Part shown: one piece after another, positions 10,245 to 20,356 of the stretch
How positions within the stretch are numbered: the first letter of the stretch is position 1
How the letters are laid out: every line of letters starts with the position of its first letter
Assembly: GCF_000485595.1 (NCBI RefSeq)
Contig: NW_014577105.1
Span: 1-27,886 of the forward strand
Reading direction: 5' to 3'
From: Priapulus caudatus
Lineage: Eukaryota; Priapulida; Priapulimorpha; Priapulimorphida; Priapulidae
Length of the DNA: 27,886 nt
Translations under genes and position numbers: made by a program
Notes under the pieces: model-generated
Database searches by the model: none
Seen by the model: only the letters and a program-made list of their open reading frames with translations
What the model was told of the DNA's origin: nothing

Positions 10245-11147
10245 GTATATAACGTGTTTTATATATTTATGTAATTTCTCCGGTTCTGTGCAGCCATATG
10301 TGACTCTACATCGTGAATTTGCGCGAGTGAATAGGACAAGTAAATATGTGTTGTATGTGGTGAGCTGTTGTTTAGGTAGCAGGTAGGCCCTACACATGAC
10401 CAATGGCAATGGCAATACTAGAAGTAGTAAAATGACAACACAATCAATCATAGGGTCAATCAATGAATAGGCCTACGGTGTAGAACTTGCTGTTGTACCG
10501 CCGGTTAGTGGGCAGTCGCGTAATGTCGAAAATTGACAAGTATAAATGCAGCCAGGCTGATTAGGTCAGTTATTCACGTGCAGTTACTGATTCAGTGATT
10601 GGGAATCCTACGGTTTTTCCAATACCAAAACAACTGATCACAACTGAGAGTGTGTTTCATAAACATCATGACGCTAATGCCGCGATAATCACAAATGTGT
10701 TTTAGAATGATAATATTAGTACACAGTGCATTACTTATTACAATACTATTAGTATTAGTACTATCGAGATGTTGGGAAAAAGTAAAAACCATACTTATTT
10801 GCAAAGAATAGCAACAGCGAAATGAGTAGTCTAACACTAACAGGCAGTAAACGCCGTCCCTACTATCCCTAAATTACGGTGCACGGTCGAGTAAGTCGTA
10901 TGTTTATTGCCTTTTTCTAGGGTTCACCCCTATTTTTTATTTGATTTGGATGTGTAATTGCTTTAGCCTGTTGTTGTCTAAGATTGTAAATACATTCTAG
11001 ATTTGTATTCAGGTTTGCCTTTTTGCACTGTAATTTGGTTTTTGGTGTTACAAGTGGATATATATTGAGTTGGTCTCGGAGTTGATTGGTAAGCAGATGT
11101 TGAGATTCGCTTCTATTTACTTTCAGGTCTTTGGATCAGTGATAAAC

Positions 11148-14100
11148 ATGGAAGATTGGGAAGCTGAAACGCAAGCAGCATCAGACTTGCATGCGGTAGC
11201 AGCGCCTGAGTTGCCCGAGATCAAGCTTTTTGGTCGATGGACTTCCGACGATATTCAAGTCAATGACATGAGCTTGACTGTAAGTGTGCATTATTATACA
11301 GATAACGCACGGCCCAGCGTGCATTTACATTGATCGCACAACAGGCCAAGTGCGTTATCTGTTTTATAAAATTGCGACACACAATTAATTGAAAATAAAT
11401 AGTAAGTCTAGATCACGGAAATTTATTTCAATTCCGAACGTCAAAACAAACACATCTACAGTTTAGTAAATTGCTTCACACACAATTAACAGTATGTCTA
11501 GATAAACAGTCTAGATAAATAGTCTAGAAAATAAATAGTAAATCTACATCTCGAAAATTTCAGTTTGATGCTTAATTATTGTAAATGTTAACATAATCGC
11601 GAGCGTGCAATATAACTTTTTTTGCGCGCTTTTTTACACGGTTTGGCGTGCATTATAACAACAACAACAGCGTGTCATGTGACGTGTTTTGACCAATCAT
11701 GATCAGTGTTCGAAATTCACGGGCCGACAGTTTCGATGCCGGGCCTACAGCTTCTTGGTAAAACAGGCCCGCTGATCCTACAGCTATTTGATCACCGAAA
11801 ATTCGAAACACTGAGAAACTGTTACCTGTAGAAATCTGTGCACTCTGTGCATGCATATTAACTTCCAGGGGTATTTATTTGAAAACTAATCCGTGATAAA
11901 CCGTGACATACATGTAAACAAGAGCAGATAAAGAAGGAGAGCGTACAAGGGTAAAATGCTGAAACCATGCTGCAGTATTAGTCGAATTATTAAACTTTTC
12001 CCATTTTATTTTGACGATCCTTTGCAGTATTATTGATTAGCTGTCTTACCTTGTTCATATCAAACAAACCGCATGTCCCTACGATGCCCTTACGCTGAGA
12101 TAATGAGCGGCGAAAATCTGGTATTTTCGCCGAAACCAGACTCGAGATCAGTGTGAACTGCGTCCCTCTCCCGAAGTGTTATAACTTCGGGAAACCTCGC
12201 GTGTCCTGAATGATGTCTGTTATTGATTGCCATAGTGATGACCCCCACCTGTGCCCACCTCACGCCCACCTCACGCTGGATGTATAGTAAACTCTGGTAG
12301 TATTACGTGAGTCAGCGCCACTGGCGCTACACAGCGGCGACCGGAAGCAACACACTGGAAACACTTCGAGAGACAGTCGCAGTTCACACTGATCTCGAGT
12401 CTGGTTTCGGCGAAAATACCAGATTTTCACCGCTCATTATCTCAGCGTAGGGGCATCGTAGGGACATGCGGTTTGTTTTATATGAACAAGGTAAGACAGC
12501 TAATCAATAATACTGCAAAGGATCGTNNNNNNNNNNNNNNNNNNNNNNNNNNNNNNNNNNNNNNNNNNNNNNNNNNNNNNNNNNNNNNNNNNNNNNNNNN
12601 NNNNNNNNNNNNNNNNNNNNNNNNNNNNNNNNNNNNNNNNNNNNNNNNNNNNNNNNNNNNNNNNNNNNNNNNNNNNNNNNNNNNNNNNNNNNNNNNNNNN
12701 NNNNNNNNNNNNNNNNNNNNNNNNNNNNNNNNNNNNNNNNNNNNNNNNNNNNNNNNNNNNNNNNNNNNNNNNNNNNNNNNNNNNNNNNNNNNNNNNNNNN
12801 NNNNNNNNNNNNNNNNNNNNNNNNNNNNNNNNNNNNNNNNNNNNNNNNNNNNNNNNNNNNNNNNNNNNNNNNNNNNNNNNNNNNNNCAGTATACTGTTTT
12901 AAAATAATATTAAGAAGATTTAGGTAATATATCATGTTGAATTATACAGTAAATAATAATAATTGTCTCAAGTTTTAACACACATGTCATAAGTCACTGT
13001 AGCTGCAAAGCACGTCGTATTAGGCCTACTTACTAGTCATGCAAACAGCAGTACAGCCTCGTCGCACCACTCGGGTTTAACAGTATCATATTGTTTTTAA
13101 CGATTGGAAAAACTATATATACATTTTATAGAGGGTGTAGCTAAATAAAAGCTTTCCTACGTAAGAGCTTGTATGTCTACAAAATACGTTTACTTTGGAC
13201 ACACTCAACACAGATGGAATTCCTCAGTGCCCATCAAAATTTTACAGTAGGTAAATTTTACATAATTTTTTTCCCTTTCCCACCAAAAAGTGTTGCTAGT
13301 TGTAAGCTATTGGAGTACCCTGAAATGGCTCTAGATTGCATCTCAGAGCTTATAATTTTCAAATATGTTCTGGCCCCCAGACCCCCATAGAAGTCCCCGA
13401 CGTGTACCAGACTACCAGTCTGTCTCTCTGCTGTCAAAGTGGAGAGTCGTAGTTACCAAGGAGCTACATATAACAACGATATGGCGTTTCCTTAATTGTG
13501 AGCCCCGGCAAAGAAGCATAAACAGTCATCCGACGAGAGGAAGGAAAAACAGAGGGATTATGATTATGGACATTGATAATTACTAATAAACACAAGGAAG
13601 AACATGATATGCTGTTTTATTACTGTAATTTGCTCCAAAATTGGCGGGCCTACAGCTTTGCTGGCTGGCCTGCAGCTTTTAGGAGCTATAGGCCCTGCAG
13701 GCCTACAGTTTTTTCTGATCAGTGGCAAACACTGATCATGATGCATAAAATATCTGAGCCATTTTATAATGCGTGATGTAACAGGTTTTGCCCCTGTAGC
13801 ATTGTGCATGATTTTATGGGAGTGTACTGTATGAATTAGTGTTGGAGATCGGTCCAAATTTCATGATCGATCATCGGTTTTACAAAACGACCGATGATCG
13901 ATTAATCATCGATCATTTTAGATTGTGGCGACGACGTGGTGACGCCGCGTCATTGTCGACACAACCGGTGTATTGCGAAGGAATATTGACATGATTGTAT
14001 GTGTAGCTAGTATTTAATGGTAAGTAAATTAAGGATACTGTTGGCATGATTGTATGTGTAGCTAGTATTTAATGGTAAGTAAATTAAAAGGATACTGTTA

Positions 14101-17100
14101 GGGTTACAGACGGGTAACACTCTAAAGAGCATTGCAACATAACTGCTCATCAAATTCAATCAAACTCATATCCATTACATAAGAGAGATGTCTCTCTATG
14201 CTATCGATGAAAATTTTTTATTAAAAATTTATTGCTATAATTAAGTGACGGCAAAAAATGTCAATTTATACAAAAATTATTTTTTGGTTATTTCTCAGAA
14301 ACAGCAGAGTTGGGACCTAAACTTTTAACCATAAGTTGTTCATAATATGAACAAAAAAAGGGTCCCTGTAATTTTTTTTAAATGTTTTAATTTAAGAAAT
14401 AAGTTGAAAAGATGTAGGCAAATTTAGGATTAGGCTTGATTTTTAGGAAACAAAGTCGCTTAGTTCCTTGGAAATTTATACCGCACCGTGTTTACTAGTA
14501 TTTGTGTAAATGTATGTACTTGTGTCAAATCTGGAAATAAAAAAATAATCGGTCGTCAGATTTTCTACTCGATTAGTCAACTCGTCAGCCCAAACGAGTA
14601 ATGATCGGCGAACTCGATTAATCTGAACACCACTAATATGAATTGCATCGTTATGACCAATGTGTCATCCCCTTACAGTAATACCCCACATTTCAGGAGG
14701 GATGACATTAAATGATTTACCATTACACGAACGTTCTATAACTTAAACACCTATTTCCATATTACATTTCATTATATATACAAGTAAAAGATAGATTTAT
14801 GGAACGATCATGTTATCATTTGCCAGTATACAACCAATCTGGTGCCTTAAATCGAATTAACAGGAAATTGTACGTAGCTGCAGTAATACTAAATAGGCAT
14901 TTACGTGCAGGTACATTCCATTTGATGTTCAGCTAGAAAATGTGTATGTGCTAGAATATGCAATCAATCTTCACTGCGTTTATTGTCAGGACTACATCTC
15001 CGTGAAGGAGAAGCATGCCAAGTACCTGCCGCATTCGAACCTGCGGTACCAAATGAAGCGCTTCCGCAAGGCGCAATGCCCGATCGTCGAGCGACTGACC
15101 TGCTCCATGATGAAGCATGGACGTAACAACGGCAAGAAGCTGCTAACCGTGCGCATTGTCAAGCATGCATTCGAAATCATCCACCTTCTTGCTGGAGAAG
15201 TACGTACACTGTTGCTCTCGCCAATCTTAGTGCAATTTGTTGTCTCCGAGTGATTCACCCATCAGGGGTCATGAGGTCATCATCATTTTTGGATAGTAAT
15301 TTCAACAATGTTGGTATCCAAAATCTTTAAATATGCAATAATAGCATTTGAAAATTATTAATATGTAATGTAATTATTATATAAAAACATGAAAACAGAT
15401 TCACAGATATTATTAATATGTAATGTAATTATTATATAAAAACATGAAAACAGATTCACAGATATGCACAGACAAGTACACTGCAGACGTATTGTCTAGA
15501 CGCATTGTCTGGTTCGCTTGATACAATGTATACACATCACATTTATGATCAGATCGCGCACTCGCTCTACGTGCACTCGCTCAGATGCGCTGCCGTATAA
15601 AGTTGATAACTCAACAACCACTATCCCGATTTTGGCGATTTTTTTTTTACTATCGGCGGGATACCAAGCATTGAAATCTGGTATCCAACACAAGAATCTA
15701 CTATCCCGCGGATATCGCGATACCGCTAATTTCGACCCCTGCCCATGGTGGTGTTTCCTGTATAGGAGGATTGCAGATCGCACATGATTGTGATTTAGAT
15801 TAGAGGAAATTGTGTTGTTTGTGCAAATTCTATGATGATAAATATACCTTTATGATTGTCTGTGATTACTGAAATCCATACTCTAATTTTTTACTGAGAA
15901 TTTGCCAAGTTCGTTGTAACATTTTAGTAATTAGTGTGTAGTGAGATGGTTGTGTTTCATAATAAATTTATTATACATGTATCAAACTTACTCTTACTCT
16001 TAGAGTCTCGTATGGTTGTTTTTAACCTTTAATTGTTAACAAATGATTACTAATTCTATATATTCCAAGACAGTTTGAAACTGGCCATATTTAGTTAACA
16101 AGGAAGATGATATATCACACGTATTCCACATATTGCATTGTTTTACAGAATCCCCTGCAAGTGTTGGTGAATGCTATCATCAACAGCGGTCCACGTGAGG
16201 ACTCTACACGTATTGGACGTGCTGGCACAGTTCGTCGTCAGGCTGTAGATGTGTCCCCTCTGAGACGTGTCAACCAGGTAGTTAGTTGTTGAACAACATC
16301 TACTAGTGAGAAAAATGATAGACCGTCAACGTGTATTTAGTGGAAAATCGTACGTTTAAAGCCTACTTGAGGGTGAATTTGTTGACTTGGGTAAGAGTGT
16401 ATTTGTTAAACGTGTAGAACACGTTACTGTAATATTGTTGCAACTGACAAGTTACGTAAGACAAGTTACTTTCTGTCGCACATGATTGTGATTCAGATTA
16501 GAGGAAATTTAGTCGTTTGTGCAAATTCTATGATGATGAATATATACCTTTATGATTGTGTGTGATTACTGAAATCCATACTCTAATTTTTTACTGAGAA
16601 TTTGCCAAATTAGTTATTATTATTAGTAATTAGTGTGTAGTGAGATGGTTTTGTTTCATAATAAACTTACTTGTGGGTCAATTTGTTGACTTGGGTAAGA
16701 GTGTGTTTGTTGAATGTGTAGAACACGTTGCTATAATATTGTTGAAACTCACAAGTTACGTAAGACCAGTTCCTTTTTGTCAGGTCAGCATCTGTTTAGT
16801 AATGTAGTAGTTGTGCAGTGTGAAAACAACTAAACTCTAGGGTAATTTGCCATGAGATTGCAAGTTATTTGAAAAGAGTAGCACTATTTCTTCCCTGAGA
16901 CTTTACAGTGCTTGTGTTGGAAGCTACATATTTGCTGTACAACGTGTTGTTTGGTTGAATGTTGCATTAACAATTGAATTACTATTTTGTGTTAGGCCAT
17001 CTGGCTGCTCTGCACCGGAGCTAGGGAATCCTCGTTCAGGAATATCAAGTCCATTGCAGAGTGTCTGGCTGATGAACTGATCAATGCATCCAAGGTAACA

Positions 17101-19441
17101 ATTCTACTTGTTTTAACTTGTCTGGTTGGTAGTTACATTCTGTGCTCACAATTTAAGAAAAAACTTGTGGCCCCTGGAGTTATTTGGACTTGATGTGGTG
17201 TCATTTGTAAAAAGTTGAACTTGTACTGCATGCAGTAAAAACAACAAGATATTGTATTTCAACATAGTTACAGTGTATTAAGAGCTGGATTTTGTAAAGT
17301 GCCCAAGTCTGCCACCACTGGTTTTAGACTACCCATCCAGGTTCTCCAACCATTCCTCATTCTGCGGAATCATTACGATTTCTAGGCTTAATTTCCGGAT
17401 TCTGCAGCGGCAAGGTTATATTCCTCATTTCAGTTGCACTGTACAACAGGGTTGGAGACCCTGCCCAGCATACCTGGAGGCGTGAAATGTTCAGATTACC
17501 AGATAATACATGATAGAAGTTGAATTCAGCCTGTTAAACTGAAATTTGTTGGGCAATGCTGAATAGCTAAACTCTGGTGCTGTTGTTTATTTTGAACCAA
17601 CTAGCTTGGGTACCCGGCTTTGCACGGGGAAAAACACTTGGGAACAACTTGTAGAGCAAATTCTGACACATCTATTTACTTAATTTTAAGGCTAGAGTCG
17701 TAACAGAGAAAGAAAATATGAAGGGGTAAAGAATAATATTCTGACAAAAACAGTTGGAAAGATTCTATGTAGTCAATTCTTCTGGTTATACAACATTGTT
17801 ATGAAATTGCAACTGGTGACGTCTGTCACGTGTCTCTCTTATCATTGGGATTCACAATACATCAAAATAATACATGGAAACTCTCATTAGTATTGAAATT
17901 ACTGTGTATTACAGGGTGCGAAATTAACGGGAGTCCGGAGTCAAATACTCCCTGATTTACTGTCGGACTCCCTGGTTTGACATATGCAGGAGTCCGTGTG
18001 ACTCCCTGAAAATTCTGCCATACTAACTAGTTCGTTCCGGAGCACGGCCTCGCGGAATTACTGTATTTTTTCAGCTAATGTCCAAAGAAAATTTGGTAGA
18101 CATGCAACTGCGTTAATCTTAAAAATAAGCACATGCGTTATTATTAATATCTTTGAATCTCGGACTGCGGACTCCCTCATTTTGCTGCAGACGCCCTCTT
18201 TTTGAGGGTAGGGAGTCCGTCCGTTGGGCTCCCTTGTTCAAAAGTTAATTTCTACCCCTGGTATTAAGTATTGAGCATCTAATTGCCAATGCTACCTGAA
18301 GAGTTGGCAATTCGACTAACAACCAGCAGCATCTAGTGAGCGCACAATAAAAATCACAAAGGAAATATGCTGGAAAAGACTCGCTTATTGTACAATGATC
18401 AAACACACTACATAGGTTTAAAACAAACTATACTATACATTACTCTAGGTCAGTGGTTCCCAACCTTTTCACCACCAAGGACCCCTTTCATTTAAATGAA
18501 TTTCCCCACAGACCCCAGGTTTTTGAAAAGTCATGTCTACTCAAGTTTACTCAACAAGCAGATTTTATTAACTAACAAAAAACCTGATTTCCCACGGACC
18601 CCAGGTTTTTGAAAGGTCTGGCTACTCAACAAGCAGATTTTATTAACTAGAATCAAACTCGTTCCCCCAGCTTCATCTCTCAGTTGAAAGACATATGTAA
18701 CGGAAGCAGCCGTTAGGCTATTTTATAGCTATAACATCTACCCCGCACAACCAATGTTGCCATACTGAGTTGATAATATTATTGCCAAGAACAACCAAAC
18801 GTTTGAATGTTTATCTTTAGCAGCCCTATCGTGAGTAATTATACATTTTAGTATTTTACGCTGGAGCCTCTTGAAATTTTGAACTTGGCTCACAGATCCG
18901 CAGTACTTAGTACCTTTGCGGACCCCCATGGGTCCGGGGTCCCCAGGTTGGGAACCACTGTGCTAGGTTCTTTGCAGATTTTCCGTTAAAATAGGTTAAA
19001 ATAATGCCACGAAGTTTTGTTTCAATATTCATTGGCATTTTTTTTAAATTGTAAAACTGACAGCTATACCGTTGCTAACAATGGTGGCGCCACTGGGAGC
19101 GCACCCACTAAAAAAGTTGCGCAAAGCAACGTTTCGGCTGCAGGCTACAGACCGCTCTCTCTCTCTCTGCGTGCATGCTATCTACCCCCTTTCTCGTTCC
19201 TCTATAACGTGAGAACTGTTGATGTGATATTGCGAATAGGCACATTTAAGCTGTGACTTTCTAACATCCCCTTCTTGCTTTAGTACTGGCACAGACAGTT
19301 AGGTTAGCATTGTTGCTCCACATCACTTGTAATGTTTTGGTACATACTAATTATGGGCTTTTTCAATTTTAGGGATCTTCGAACTCTTATGCCATCAAGA
19401 AGAAAGACGAGTTGGAGAGAGTTGCAAAGTCTAACCGTTAG
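11148..19441 (+). CDS. RPS5: 40S ribosomal protein S5 (uS7), five coding exons
   Basis: RPS5 is a core component of the small ribosomal subunit head, near the mRNA exit and E site. Coding exons are 11148-11279, 14990-15199, 16149-16277, 16996-17094 and 19373-19441 (TAG). Every junction has GT..AG and phase 0, giving 132+210+129+99+69 nt, or 212 residues (human 204; the extra length is in the variable N-terminus). Conserved stretches include [101 protein letters not shown] and the C-terminal [12 protein letters not shown]. The start is the ATG at 11148. An in-frame ATG at 11070 lies upstream of the acceptor CTTTCAG ending at 11126 and is intronic. The first coding intron is 3.7 kb and contains the assembly gap. 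Two introns host box C/D snoRNAs. Confidence 0.97.
11286..11372. repeat. Small inverted repeat just inside RPS5 intron
   Basis: ACAGATAACGCACGGCC (about 11299) is matched in reverse by GGCCAAGTGCGTTATCTGT (about 11345). The pair begins within about 20 bp of the donor at 11280. AT-rich direct repeats with AGTCTAGATAAA follow to about 11580. It is a possible MITE, but no target duplication was found. Confidence 0.5.
11704..11813. mobile_element. Short MITE-like element with CAGTGTT ends
   Basis: The inverted ends are CAGTGTTCGAAATT (left) and AATTCGAAACACTG (right). The interior contains GGGCCTACAGCTTC. A related opposite-orientation copy lies at about 13627-13736 and shares GGCCTACAG and the flank ATCATGAT next to CAGTGTTT. 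CAG..CTG ends suggest hAT affinity, but target duplications are not clear. Confidence 0.45.
12014..12526. mobile_element. Young hairpin element with 149-bp arms, cut by the assembly gap
   Basis: The left arm 12014-12162 and right arm 12378-12526 are reverse complements with three mismatches and no indels (about 98% identity), separated by 215 bp. The arms contain ACCAGACTCGAGATCAGTGT and GCTGAGATAATGAGCGG. Pairing continues imperfectly inward (CGAAGTG at 12172 against CACTTCG at 12362). The right arm runs straight into the N run, so its outer end is unknown. There is no ORF. It looks like a recent foldback-type MITE in the first coding intron of RPS5. Confidence 0.8.
12527..12886. other. Assembly gap (360 N)
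   Basis: All bases are N. The gap starts exactly where the right arm of the hairpin element reaches the point matching the start of its left arm. Frames crossing the gap are artefacts. Confidence 1.
13627..13736. mobile_element. Second copy of the CAGTGTT-ended MITE-like family
   Basis: Read on the minus strand, CAGTGTTTGCCACTGATCAG follows the flank ATCATGAT. Internal words GTAGGCC and AGCTGCAGGCC resemble the 11704-11813 element. The left boundary is approximate. Confidence 0.35.
13837..14635. mobile_element. hAT-like nonautonomous element in RPS5 intron
   Basis: The ends TAGTGTTGGAGAT and ATCTGAACACCACTA are imperfect inverted repeats. The 8-bp flanks are GTATGAAT (13829-13836) and ATATGAAT (14636-14643), one mismatch, matching the 8-bp target duplication typical of hAT transposons. 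Subterminal palindromic words (GATCATCGG..CCGATGATC) lie near the left end and ATCGGTCGTC and ATGATCGGCG near the right. A 55-bp tandem duplication with TGTATGTGTAGCTAGTATTT starts at 13990 and 14045. No transposase frame is seen. Confidence 0.65.
15355..15464 (+). repeat. Exact 55-bp tandem duplication
   Basis: Two identical units (15355-15409 and 15410-15464) start TTATTAATATGTAATGTAAT and end AAACAGATTCACAGATA. They lie in the RPS5 intron 15200-16148. Confidence 0.9.
15778..15968 (+). repeat. Duplicated snoRNA-bearing segment A, copy 1
   Basis: This 191-bp segment starts TCGCACATGATTGTGAT and ends TTTCATAATAAA. It matches 16476-16667 at roughly 90% and contains snoRNA copy 1. Confidence 0.9.
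15823..15905 (+). ncRNA. Intronic box C/D snoRNA, copy 1 (predicted 18S rRNA guide)
   Basis: All core parts are present. The terminal stem is GCAAATTC (15823-15830) with GAATTTGC (15898-15905), a perfect 8 bp. Box C is ATGATGA (15832-15838), box D is CTGA (15894-15897), and an internal CTGA at 15869-15872 could be D'. The length is 83 nt. The guide just before box D, ATACTCTAATTTTTT, can form 15 pairs (one G-U) with the conserved 18S segment AAAAAATTAGAGTGT. By the D+5 rule it would direct 2'-O-methylation of the fourth A of that run. The 18S comparison is from memory. It lies in the RPS5 intron 15200-16148, 243 nt before the acceptor, so it would be released by intron processing. I do not assign it to a named snoRNA family. 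Confidence 0.82.
16364..16477 (+). repeat. Duplicated segment B, copy 1
   Basis: The segment contains TTTGTTGACTTGGGTAAGAG and the hairpin AACGTGT-AGA-ACACGTT. The same segment recurs at 16666-16781 as AATGTGT-AGA-ACACGTT, where a G-U pair keeps the stem. Confidence 0.85.
16476..16667 (+). repeat. Duplicated snoRNA-bearing segment A, copy 2
   Basis: Second copy of 15778-15968, directly abutting segment B copy 1 on its left and B copy 2 on its right. It contains snoRNA copy 2. Confidence 0.9.
16521..16605 (+). ncRNA. Intronic box C/D snoRNA, copy 2
   Basis: Paralogue of the 15823-15905 snoRNA in the next RPS5 intron (16278-16995). The terminal stem is GCAAATTC (16521-16528) with GAATTTGC (16598-16605). 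Box C is ATGATGA (16530-16536), D' candidate CTGA 16569-16572, and box D CTGA 16594-16597. The guide before box D is identical to copy 1. The candidate D' guide differs by one base (GTGTGTG for GTCTGTG), and the segment after box C has an inserted TA. Conservation of boxes, stem and D guide against drift elsewhere suggests both copies are functional. Confidence 0.82.
16666..16781 (+). repeat. Duplicated segment B, copy 2
   Basis: Second copy of 16364-16477, ending ACGTAAGACCAGTTCC. The order A-exon-B-A-B implies duplication of a block that once included, or flanked, the 16149-16277 exon. Confidence 0.85.
17912..18260. mobile_element. MITE-like element with GGAGTCC subterminal repeats
   Basis: The ends CAGGGTGCGAAATTAA (17912) and TTAATTTCTACCCCTG (to 18260) are inverted repeats. 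GTATTA flanks both sides (17906-17911 and 18261-18266). The interior carries many copies in both orientations of GGAGTCC/GGACTCCCT, likely subterminal binding words. An end-like sequence, read on minus as CAGGGGTCGAAATTAGCGG, also occurs at 15724-15742. No ORF. Confidence 0.65.
18451..18960. mobile_element. hAT-type (Charlie-like) nonautonomous transposon
   Basis: The inverted ends are CAGTGGTTCCCAACC (18451) and GGTTGGGAACCACTG (to 18960), a perfect 15-bp match and a hallmark hAT terminus. The flanks CTCTAGGT and TGCTAGGT match at six of eight positions, consistent with a decayed 8-bp target duplication. An internal ~87-bp unit with GACCCCAGGTTTTTGAAA is duplicated (about 18501 and 18588). 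No transposase remains. It lies in the last RPS5 intron. Confidence 0.88.
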
Positions 19442-19490
19442 CTTGTGTTTAAAGGAGGGCTTTACCTTACGTGTATGTATGAAGCAGAAA

Positions 19491-19496
19491 AATAAA
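19491..19496 (+). terminator. RPS5: RPS5 polyadenylation signal AATAAA
   Basis: A canonical AATAAA lies 50 nt after the RPS5 stop codon and is followed by a T-rich stretch (TGTTTTATTTTG). The 3' UTR would be about 65-75 nt, the short length usual for ribosomal protein mRNAs. Confidence 0.85.
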
Positions 19497-19834
19497 TGAA
19501 TGTGATTAAGATGTTTTATTTTGAAGTTAAAAACTGATTGCAAGCAACGCAGATACGACCAGGAATGATAAATATACATAACCTCACAAATAACATCTTT
19601 TGAACTTCGAACATCGCATTATTTAATTTAATGCATGTGATGGAAATGGCATAATTTGAGCAGAACTAACTTGAGACCAAGACTATAATATTTCATGAAC
19701 ATGACACATTTTTATCCTCGTAAGGAGGGGTTGCAAAGACATTTATTTTTACAGGCCATTTTGTAAAGATGTAATTTGACATGACTGGGAAATAGCAAGA
19801 TCACAAATATTTCCAATAGTAAAACGTACATTAT

Positions 19835-19876
19835 ATCAAGAGTACATAATAGAGATCTCTGTTATGTACTCTTGAT
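19835..19876. repeat. Near-perfect hairpin between RPS5 and the GPCR
   Basis: ATCAAGAGTACATAA (19835-19849) is perfectly reversed at 19862-19876. The 12-bp centre contains the palindrome AGAGATCTCT. It is about 340 bp past the RPS5 poly(A) signal and in an otherwise gene-free gap. Confidence 0.9.
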
Positions 19877-20304
19877 TATATGTATGATTCAATTGAGTAA
19901 AATTATAATGTTGCAATATGTCAGTACTCAGTAGCTATAGACTAATTTTTTAAGCTGGATGTGGTGTTATTTGGTACACTGGTTGATTTTTGGCATCAAT
20001 TCTATAATAATGACATCCCGATATAACGTCAAGGACCCTATTTATGTACTCCCAAAATATATTTAATAATACATATGCTATTTTTTAAATGCAATAATGT
20101 GCTTAGCCTAATTTATAGGCATGTTACTCTGTGAGAGCGATACTAGTGCCGGACACTGTCCGGTAAAACAGAATGTCATCAGACTGCCGGTATTGGCCAA
20201 TGCAACGCTTGCCATGCCTTCCTAAAGTAGTAGTTTTATGAACAGGTACAGATATTTACATCAACAACCTGTGTAGGTTGTAAGGTTCCATAACACCAAC
20301 ATTG

Positions 20305-20310
20305 TTTATT
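20305..20310 (-). terminator. Polyadenylation signal for the GPCR gene
   Basis: TTTATT on the plus strand is AATAAA on the minus strand, about 47 nt past the receptor stop codon. RPS5 and this gene are therefore convergent with about 0.8 kb between their poly(A) signals. Confidence 0.7.
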
Positions 20311-20356
20311 GCTGTATAACAACCTCGTGATAGTTTGTGTACACCACCCGTAGGCG

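Noticed and set aside
11070-11147. In-frame ATG upstream of RPS5 giving a longer N-terminus
   Set aside because: A good splice acceptor at 11126 separates it from the coding exon, and RPS5 proteins lack such an extension.
12473-12935. Frames of ~144 codons spanning the N run
   Set aside because: Artefact of reading through unknown bases.
13169-13586. 73-codon frames near GTTCTGGCCCCCAGACCCCC
   Set aside because: Looks like dispersed repeat sequence common in invertebrate genomes; no domain and no splice support.
15823-15905. Naming the snoRNA as U36
   Set aside because: The guide matches an A-run in 18S that by position counting falls downstream of the U36 target; family name withheld.
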